From positions 2,534,095 through 2,598,094 of the forward strand of contig NC_061817.1 in the NCBI RefSeq assembly GCF_021462225.1: a stretch of DNA of 64,000 bases, written 5' to 3'. This DNA comes from Girardinichthys multiradiatus (lineage: Eukaryota > Chordata > Actinopteri > Cyprinodontiformes > Goodeidae). Made by a program: the position numbers and the translations under genes. This document shows, one piece after another, positions 57,701-64,000 of this stretch (positions are counted from its first letter, which is position 1; every line of letters begins with the position of its first letter). The notes under the pieces are model-generated. The model worked only from the letters and a program-made list of their open reading frames with translations. It was not told the origin of the DNA and did no database searches.

Positions 57701-60700
57701 TTCTGGCAAACCGTCCGTCGCCTCAGGAGGGGGAAGCAGTGCTTCGCCAACACTGTTTATAGTGGGGACGGGAGACTGCTGACCTCGACTGAGGACATTA
57801 TCGGGCAGTGGAAGGAGTACTTCGAGGATCTCCTCAATCCTGCCATCACGCATTCCGTGGTGGAAACAGAGGCTGGGGACTCGGGGTTGAACTCTTTCAT
57901 CACCCAGGCTGAAGTCACCGAGGTGGTTAAAAAGCTCCGCGGTGGCAAAGCTTCGGGGGTGGATGAGATCCGCCCTGAGTACCTCAAGTCTCTGGATGTT
58001 GTAGGGCTGTCATGGTTGACACGTCTCTTCAACATTGCGTGGCGGTCGGGGACAGTGCCTCTGGACTGGCAGACTGGGGTGGTGGTCCCCCTTTATAAGA
58101 AGGGGGACCGGAGGGTGTGTTCCAACTACAGGGGGATCACACTCCTCAGCCTCCCTGGTAAGGCCTACGCCAGGGTATTGGAGAGGAGAGTCCGACCGAT
58201 AGTCGAACCTCAGCTTCAGGAGGAGCAGTGTGGTTTTTGTCCCGGCCGTGGAACACTGGACCAGCTCTATACCCTCTACAGGGTGCTCGAGGGTTCATGG
58301 GAGTTTGCCCAACCGGTTCACATGTGTTTTGTGGACCTGGAGAAGGCATTCGACTGTGTCCCTCGTGATGCCCTGTGGGGGGTGCTCCAGGAGTATGGAA
58401 TCGGGGGGCCCTTTACTAGAGGCCATCCGGTCCCTGTACGAGCGGAGCAGGAGTTTGGTCCGCATTGCCGGCACTAAGTCGCACCTGTTCCCGGTGCATG
58501 TTGGACTCCGGTAGGGCTGCCCTTTGTCACCGGTCCTGTTCATAACTTTTATGGACAGGATTTCTAGACGCAGCCAAGGGCCGGAGGGGGTCGGGTTTGG
58601 GGACCAGTGGATTTTGTCTCTTCTTTTTGCGGATGATGTGGTCCTGCTGGCCCCCTCTAGCCAAGACCTACAGCATGCGCTGTGGCGGTTCGCAGCCGAG
58701 TGTGAAGCGGCTGGGATGAGGATCAGCTCCTCCAAGTCCGAGGCCATGGTTCTCGACCGGAAAAGGGTGGCTTGTCCTCTTCAGGTTGGAGGGGAATTCC
58801 TGCCTCAAGTGGAGGAGTTTAAGTATCTCGGGGTCTTGTTCACGAGTGAGGGAAGAATGGAGCGGGAGATCGACAGACGGATCGGTGCGGCTGCCACAGT
58901 AATGGGGGCGCTGTGCCGGTCCGTTGTGGTGAAGAGAGAGCTGAGCCGAAAAGCAAAGCTCTCAATTTACTGGTCGGTCTACGTTCCTGCCCTCACCTAT
59001 GGCCATGAACTTTGGGTCATGACCGAAAGAACGAGATCCCGGATACAAGCGGCTGAAATGAGTTTCCTCCGTAGGGTGGCCGGGCACTCCCCTAGAGATA
59101 GGGTGAGGAGCTCGGCCATCCGGGAGGGGCTCGGAGTAGAGCCGCTGCTCCTCCACATCGAGAGGAGCCAGTTGAGGTGGCTCGGGCATCTATACCGGAT
59201 GCCTCCTGGACGCCTTCCTCGGGAGGTGTTCCAGGCACGTCCCACCGGGAGGAGGCCCAGGGGACGGCCCAGGACACGCTGGAGGGACTATGTCTCTCGG
59301 CTGGCCTGGGAACGCCTTGGGCTCCCCCTGGAGGAACTGGAGGAGGTGTCTGGAGAGAGGGACGTCTGGGCGTCTCTGTTGAGTCTGCTGCCCCCGCGAC
59401 CCGGTCCCGGATAAGCGGAAGACGACGAGTACGAGTATTTACCCCCACCAAAAATAGTCATACAACCTATTTGTTTTAATTATATAAAAAAGAAACAACT
59501 GCTCAATAACAGCATCTCATGGGGAGGGGTCAGTGCTGCCAGTAAAACATCCATGCCTGGTATGAGAGGCAATCATTGCCTTTCTTAGACATTTGTAGGA
59601 TATTTATCATCCAGACACTCAGAAGACTTTGTTGAGAGGTCTGTACATGAAGCCCACCCTTACCACCTCAGCTGTTGATACAGAGGGTTTGTGGAACAGC
59701 TGTGTTCTCCAAGGTAGCTTTGTTATCACCAAGGGGCAATTTGTTTTACAGTCCTCAGTAGAACATAAAGTCTACTGTACCAAACAAAAAAGTCACCACT
59801 TACAACATCTACAAAGTTCCATGTTCAAATTTTAAAAACTAACTGATGGTATCAGTAACTTTTTGAACCAGTTAGATCTGAATCATGGCAGGGAATATCT
59901 GCAGCCCGGTGGGAGTTTCGTTTCTCCATGGATGACTCCGATCAGCTAGGATAGATGGGACTTTTATTAGTGAGCAGAACATGGACTTCCCCGATATTTC
60001 CATGAGGATGAGCCCAGTAGCTGTTCAAAGGAAGCTCATTTGGGCGCTTGAATATATGCTCTCTTTGTTTCAGTTCAGCACTTGGTGTAGGTAAGGCGTG
60101 GAATGTAGAATGACACCTCCAGATCATTTGCACCATTGCAAATACTGCTCCCATCTTTTCTAAGTGAATAGCATCACACAACGTTTCCCAGCAGAACCTT
60201 ATTCCGAGCATCACTGTCCCCTCATTGACTTATCTTCTTTCCCATATTGTATCATAATGCCTTCACTTTATCAGGTAAGAGACGCCCCAAAACAACTGAC
60301 AACATAGATGATGTCAGTGTTTATGCAGACACCTCCAACTGCTGGCAGACCTTTCTCACTACGTTTTAGAGAAAATGTGCTGCTAGTAAGGCGTGGATCC
60401 ACTGAAACAATGAAAGAAAATACACAAACATAGTAATAAAACTAAATTATATCTACAAAAATACACAAAAATGTAATCTTCCTGAACAAAGTAAAAACTA
60501 GACCTAAAACAGAAGACACTGTTAGGTTCCAGCCCTGTCCACTTTCTAACCTCCTATTAGTTTTTTAATGACACAGGATGTGCGTTTTTTTATAAAAGCG
60601 AGGGGTGAGAAAAGGGGCAATTAAGAAATGATTTGCAGCAAGAAGGTCCTGGGTTCGATTCCCGGCCTGGGGCCTTTATGCATGGAGTTTGCATGTTCTC

Positions 60701-63398
60701 CCCGTGCATGCGTGGGTTCTCACCGGGTACTCTGGCTTCCTCCCACAGTCCAAAGACATGCCTGTTAGGTTAATTGGTCACTCTAAAATTGACCTTAGGT
60801 GTATGAATGAGTGTGTATGTGGTTGTTTGTGTGTTGCCCTGCGATGGACTGGCGACCTGTCCAGGGTGTACCCCGCATCTCACCCATAGACTGCTGGAGA
60901 TAGGCACCAGGTCCCCGTGACCCACTATGGAATAAGCGGTAGAAAATGACTGACTACAGGTGTTTAAGCAAGCAGGGTGTAATCTTGTATTCTCTTCATC
61001 CTTCTTTCTCTCCTCCACTTTTTCCTCCTTTTCTCCCCTTTTTCCCCCATCTCTCTCTTTTTTGAGCTTCTTTTTTCCTTTTTATTTCAGTCTCCGTGTC
61101 CGTAACAATTGAAATATTCCCAAAGAAGTTTATAATAAAGTTTATTTTATAAATGTCAAGCAGAGCTTTAAAGCATTAGCTGTGATGCTCCGCTTGGGAA
61201 AGTAAATCTGTTGGGCAATTTCTTGGCACTCAGACAACAATTCTGAGCGATATTCTGCCGGACAGGACACGGTAAAAAAAAAAAAAGAAAATGACTGACT
61301 ATATTAACCGGCAATTATAATGTAGCAGTTCAGTAAAAATGTTTTATACGGTAAACGGACTAAATAAGCACAAGTCTTGGGTCTTTGTGAATAATAATGA
61401 AATGCTCTAGCTGTGTACATACCGGTAATGAGTAAAGAAGTCAACAGATAGAATCTCTGAACTCATGTGAGTAATTTGGGTTTGCAGGAGGCAGCTGTGA
61501 AGAACACTCCGTTGTTTCTGCGCTATCTGACAGAGCAGATGCATGAGCGAGTGCCCAGCAGCCTGATCCTGTGGTACGACAGCGTTATTGAGAACGGAGA
61601 ACTTACATGGCAGAATGAACTCAACCAGACCAACAGGTGAAGGCTCCATGTGCTATGAATATGGGTGTTGTATAGTTCCAGTTGATATAAGGATGGTCTT
61701 CGATGACGTTTGATGGATGGTGAACGGTTTATTGTGGAGGAAAGACAGAGACACAGCTTAAAGCTGACCTCCAGGGAACAACTACACCTCTGCTTTCTCT
61801 CTTCATTCAACTTCGTTTTGTTTCATTGTATATTTTTGATATGCATGAAATGACAAGAGATTCTTTTATTTGTCACCATGACACATTTTCCTAAAATCGG
61901 ATTGGTTGGCTTGTGTTTAATCTAATCTGATAGGGTGTTTTTCGATGCCTGTGATGGTTTTTTTACAAATTACAACTGGACAGAGGAGAACCTGGAGTGG
62001 ATGAAGGAGTACCCTGGGGTCCAAGGTCGTCAGGCAGATGTGTACATTGGGGTGGATGTGTTTGCCAGAGGAAAGGTAGTGGGAGGCATGCTGGAAACAA
62101 ATAAGGTAAATACTGTGAAGAGCCTCTCCGTGACAGTTGTGAGCTCTCAGAACACTGCCTATGTGCTGCATCTTGTTCTGGTTTGTTGACAGGCTCTGGA
62201 TATCATTCGGAAGCACAACTTCTCTGTTGCGATCTTTGCTCCTGGATGGGTGTACGAGGTCCATAATAAGAGTGAATTCCGTACTAATCAAGACAAGTGA
62301 GACCAGCTCAGCATTCACCTTGTAGATTGTACATCTGATGAAGGTTCCTCATATAAAATGAGAATGAAATGCTCTGCTCCCTCCTGTAGGTTCTGGGCTC
62401 TTCTCTCAGATTACCTGTACATCCACCAACTTGCCTCACGTCTTCCATTTATCTCCTCCTTCTGTCAGGGCTTTGGGAAAGCAGTTTACTGGAAAGGACA
62501 GGTACTTGAGCTTTTTTTGGTCAAAATACACACATTTTGTGCATACCCTTCCTGTGGAGGGTGTTAATGACTGTCTGGTGGACAACCTGCAAGTCAGCAG
62601 TCTTCCAGATAATTGATCGTAAAGTAATTTTTACCAGTTTTCTAACCACTGTCCTTGCATACGGTTTGACCAACGTCCAGCTCATGATGAGCAGAGTTAG
62701 CGCACAGATTGCTGCAGTGTTCTATGACCAGTTTTACAATGTCTCATACAAGTGTTTTTTCTAACATCTTGCTGCCTGCAATGAACACTGGTCAACTCCT
62801 TGATCCTTTACACTGTTGACCAATTACTTATTTAGTTTTAAGCTTATGTCCTTGTTTGTCAGCCTCATGCTACTGTATAAGCCCTTATATACTGGATGTG
62901 CTGTATACCTACAGCATTTTGATCAGACCTTTCTGCAGCAGCCCTGCACTTTAAGTTGTAGGAGGTTTATTGGTGACATATGGAGCTTGAAGAGCAGTAA
63001 TGTTTGTACATGAGAAAAAAGGTAGTTTAAACTAACAAAAATAAAAGTTAAAACTTGAAGTCATCCTTTGAACTGGAATTAAATCTTTATTCAATCTGAA
63101 ACACACTTTGGTTTCACTTTATTATTTTGCAGATTTCAACATCAGAATTTGACATTCAGTTAAACCTAAGGAAAACAGTGATTTTTGCTTGCTATTTCTG
63201 TGTGTTGCAGCATGAGACAAAGAAGAGCTGGTTCAACCTGACTGCTCAGGAGATCCAGCCCTTATACTACCACATGGATCTAGAGGATCATGGCCAGGTC
63301 AAGAGCAGTGGCTGCCCTGAAGATGCCTGGAATGGAGGCTGTTCCCTGCTGCTGCATGGACTTATCCCTGCAACTTTAAACACCCCAGTTTGTGCTAA
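51599..63398 (+). CDS. engase: engase, cytosolic endo-beta-N-acetylglucosaminidase (ten coding exons; 3' end off window)
   Basis: Join: 51599-51717, 53143-53219, 53288-53489, 53629-53777, 56746-56900, 61488-61636, 61934-62105, 62193-62296, 62390-62501, 63211-63398; phases agree throughout and give 475 full codons. The GH85 enzyme cleaves the chitobiose core of free N-glycans in the cytosol during turnover of misfolded glycoproteins. No signal peptide: [16 protein letters not shown] is polar. Visible features: [37 protein letters not shown], the catalytic Asn228 and Glu230 in [48 protein letters not shown] and EDAWNGG. The human protein is ~743 residues, so about a third is beyond the right edge. 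Introns 4 and 5 have swollen through transposon insertion. Confidence 0.95.
52525..52960 (+). repeat. Degraded retroelement fragments in engase intron 1
   Basis: 52525-52640 echoes the Rex3 RT segment around [15 protein letters not shown] (atgactgtgtccct, gtgggagtatggagt). 52660-52980 (gagtttgttccacag, tttaatgctttgtagacc) resembles a fish interspersed LINE tail. Both are too degraded for clear ends. Confidence 0.4.
53143..53219 (+). CDS. engase: engase exon 2
   Basis: Acceptor ttatttcttcag and donor cttcctg|gtaagg; 77 nt. Encodes [20 protein letters not shown] and PSSLP. Confidence 0.82.
53288..53489 (+). CDS. engase: engase exon 3
   Basis: Acceptor ttcctgttccag and donor atgaccg|gtattt. 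Encodes [32 protein letters not shown] and the conserved [10 protein letters not shown] that opens the GH85 barrel. Confidence 0.93.
53629..53777 (+). CDS. engase: engase exon 4
   Basis: Acceptor ctctttttaag and donor gttctcg|gtaagc. Encodes [20 protein letters not shown] and [19 protein letters not shown]. Confidence 0.94.
53833..55816 (+). mobile_element. Tc1-like element (outer) in engase intron 4, hosting a second Tc1
   Basis: The left end cagcgatttgcaaaagtgtt is the imperfect inverse of the right end tacttttgcaaggctttaca. 55310-55700 keeps transposase-related text (ggcctctatgaatgcgtggt, acaaacatgtagataaggtg, ttcttcagcagggacaggga) in the plus direction. Many stops. The interior is replaced by another family at 53909-55225. 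Confidence 0.55.
53909..55225 (+). mobile_element. Tc1-like element (inner), decayed, nested
   Basis: Starts after TA at 53907-53908 with cagtggtgtgaaaaagttgt. The coding region begins at an ATG near 54274 ([20 protein letters not shown], a helix-turn-helix with [11 protein letters not shown]). It then accumulates stops and frameshifts, while motifs such as [13 protein letters not shown] and KHLDDPQ stay visible. The right end is not clear. Confidence 0.65.
55846..56258. mobile_element. 413-bp hAT-like MITE with perfect 8-bp target duplication
   Basis: attagaag at 55838-55845 and again at 56259-56266. The left end tagggatggacgatatattgg is the imperfect inverse of the right end ttgatattggtgcatcacca. 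Internal text rich in gatat/tatcgg. No coding. Confidence 0.8.
56746..56900 (+). CDS. engase: engase exon 5 (catalytic residues)
   Basis: Acceptor ctgctttctag and donor ctgagt|gtgagt; 155 nt. Encodes [20 protein letters not shown] and [14 protein letters not shown] with the Asn-x-Glu catalytic pair. Confidence 0.95.
56985..57426. other. engase intron 5, left part, nothing recognised
   Basis: AT-rich sequence up to the Rex3 target site. No conserved frame. Confidence 0.4.
57440..59433 (+). mobile_element. Rex3 retrotransposon, 5'-truncated, perfect 13-bp target duplication
   Basis: agtatttaccccc at 57427-57439 and 59434-59446. The copy begins within the linker after the endonuclease ([24 protein letters not shown]), contains the whole RT and C-terminal domain and ends gaagacgacgagtacg. 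The text at 58067-58086 equals the widely used Rex3 primer site as I remember it, which identifies the family. It lies in sense orientation in engase intron 5. Confidence 0.92.
57530..59414 (+). pseudogene. Rex3 reverse transcriptase, one frameshift and one nonsense codon
   Basis: Frame 57530-58477 carries RT fingers ([63 protein letters not shown]). One extra G in a G-run near 58404 shifts the frame; the sense continues as [20 protein letters not shown] to a TAG at 58513-58515, where relatives have CAG (RQGCPLSP). Frame 58524-59414 holds the active site [12 protein letters not shown], the thumb ([14 protein letters not shown]) and the C-terminal [13 protein letters not shown] domain. The endonuclease is lost by 5' truncation. 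Confidence 0.9.
60630..60955 (+). repeat. Full-length-like tRNA-derived SINE in engase intron 5
   Basis: The head has gcaagaaggtcctgggttcg and attcccgg (B box). The body is gtctggcttcctcccac-like text with aaagacatgcctgttaggtt. The tail cctgcgatggactggcgacc ends in gcggtagaaaatgactgac. Partial relatives lie at 14664-14757, 18195-18330 and 44395-44520. Confidence 0.8.
60990..61090 (+). repeat. Polypyrimidine tract
   Basis: Long C/T-only stretches between 61000 and 61085, broken by few purines. Confidence 0.8.
61488..61636 (+). CDS. engase: engase exon 6
   Basis: Acceptor tgggtttgcag and donor caacag|gtgaag; 149 nt. Encodes [20 protein letters not shown] and [20 protein letters not shown]. 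Confidence 0.95.
61934..62105 (+). CDS. engase: engase exon 7
   Basis: Acceptor taatctgatag and donor aataag|gtaaat; 172 nt. Encodes [20 protein letters not shown] and [16 protein letters not shown]. Confidence 0.95.
62193..62296 (+). CDS. engase: engase exon 8
   Basis: Acceptor tttgttgacag and donor agacaa|gtgaga; 104 nt. Encodes [20 protein letters not shown] and YEVHNKSEF. The introns on both sides are under 100 bp. Confidence 0.94.
62390..62501 (+). CDS. engase: engase exon 9
   Basis: Acceptor ctccctcctgtag and donor ggacag|gtactt; 112 nt. Encodes [20 protein letters not shown] and [17 protein letters not shown]. Confidence 0.93.
63211..63398 (+). CDS. engase: engase exon 10 (last in window)
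   Basis: Acceptor ctgtgtgttgcag and donor gtgctaa|gtaatg; 188 nt. Encodes [40 protein letters not shown] and up to PVCA. It ends in phase 2; the following exons are beyond 64000. Confidence 0.93.
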
Positions 63399-63730
63399 GT
63401 AATGTGTGTGTCTGTGTGTGTGCGCATGTCTGTCTAACCTTGTGTGGATCAACCCGTGATGGAACACTAACAGTGTGTCCCACAGAAATTGGTTATGTTG
63501 GTTAATGGTTAAGTTTTGAAACAAGGTATAAATTGAGTTTAGGTTAGTTTTAGGGTCAGGGTTAGGCTATAACATTGAATGGAAGTCAATGCAAGGTCCC
63601 TGCAAGGATAGGAAGACACTACATTTGTTTGTGTACATTTATTGTAACTTTATACTGTATGGGGTAATGGTTGGCAGAGAGAAAAATATGGATGTTTACA
63701 GTGAATTAATGATTTTCTGTATAATAAGTA

Positions 63731-64000
63731 CAGTGTCTTGCGTAAGAATTTGAACCCATTAAACCTTTTCACATTTTGTTACATTCCAACAACAGACGCC
63801 TGTGTTTTTTAGGGGGATTTAATGTGACAGACCAACACATAGCAGAGCAAAATTATAAAGTGGAAGGGAAAGGATGCATGCTTTTAGAAATTTTTGACAA
63901 AACATCAAAATTAGAAAAAAGAGGTGTGCATTTGTATTCAGCCCCTCACCGCCACAGGGAGTTAATACTTTGCATAACCACCTTTTGGTACAAATTTCTG
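63731..64000. mobile_element. Tc1-like terminal region, cut by right window edge
   Basis: Starts after TA at 63729-63730 with cagtgtcttgcgtaagaatt, followed by attttgttacattccaacaa and, later, gttaatactttgcataacc. This matches the terminal region of the Tc1 family also seen at 20061-20262. It lies in engase intron 10. Transposase not reached. Confidence 0.7.

Noticed and set aside
57413..57853. 146-codon minus-strand frame
   Set aside because: Antisense shadow of the Rex3 coding region.
60640..60670. tRNA T-arm (gggttcgattcccgg)
   Set aside because: Only the B-box half is tRNA-like; the rest is the SINE body with related fragments elsewhere in the window.
1..64000. A new multi-gene defence or biosynthetic system
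   Set aside because: All recognisable coding sequence is explained by three conserved vertebrate genes or by known kinds of transposons and one retrovirus; no cluster of unknown genes is visible.

Overview
This is a vertebrate nuclear segment, almost certainly from a teleost fish. Three split genes with canonical GT-AG introns sit in a dense background of fish-type repeats: Tc1 transposons of several families, Rex3 (RTE-clade) retrotransposons, tRNA-derived SINEs, hAT-like MITEs and one endogenous retrovirus. I see no bacterial genes, CRISPR array or operon. Nothing I can see supports a new multi-gene system; the novelty lies in the layered transposon history and a few gene-structure details.

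Genes, left to right. slc16a3 (monocarboxylate transporter 4) is on the minus strand. Four coding exons lie between 15218 and 2812 and the last coding exon is beyond the left edge. csnk1d (casein kinase 1 delta) is on the minus strand and complete: nine coding exons between 50245 and 40192 encode 405 residues. engase (cytosolic endo-beta-N-acetylglucosaminidase, GH85) is on the plus strand. Ten coding exons run from 51599 to 63398 and the 3' end is beyond the right edge. csnk1d and engase are head to head, with 1.35 kb between start codons. slc16a3 and csnk1d are also neighbours in human (17q25.3), which supports the identifications.

Repeats by region. 1-2.7 kb: an old Tc1 copy carrying two later Tc1 insertions. 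3.9-7.6 kb: a DNA transposon with inverted ends, in slc16a3 intron 2, that was entered by a Rex3 copy. 8-15 kb: slc16a3 intron 1, with a CTCGCGAGA promoter-like patch, a LINE tail and a twice-deleted Rex3. 15-26 kb: slc16a3 upstream region, with a foldback MITE, a CpG-richer candidate promoter, a BEL/Pao remnant, a nearly open Tc1 and a (GAATT)n-tailed repeat. 26.3-33.3 kb: a class I-like endogenous retrovirus on the minus strand, bounded by ~295-bp LTRs and a 5-bp target duplication, with gutted gag, pol and env. 33.5-36.2 kb: a Tc1 copy split by another Tc1 whose 320-codon frame is open but lacks a catalytic aspartate. 37.9-50.2 kb: csnk1d with SINEs and a hAT-like MITE. 51.6-64 kb: engase, with nested Tc1 copies, a second hAT-like MITE and a 5'-truncated Rex3 with a perfect 13-bp target duplication.

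The three host genes do not form one pathway: lactate and pyruvate transport, Ser/Thr kinase signalling, and clearance of free N-glycans. All transposon and retroviral coding regions seen here appear unable to make a complete working protein.
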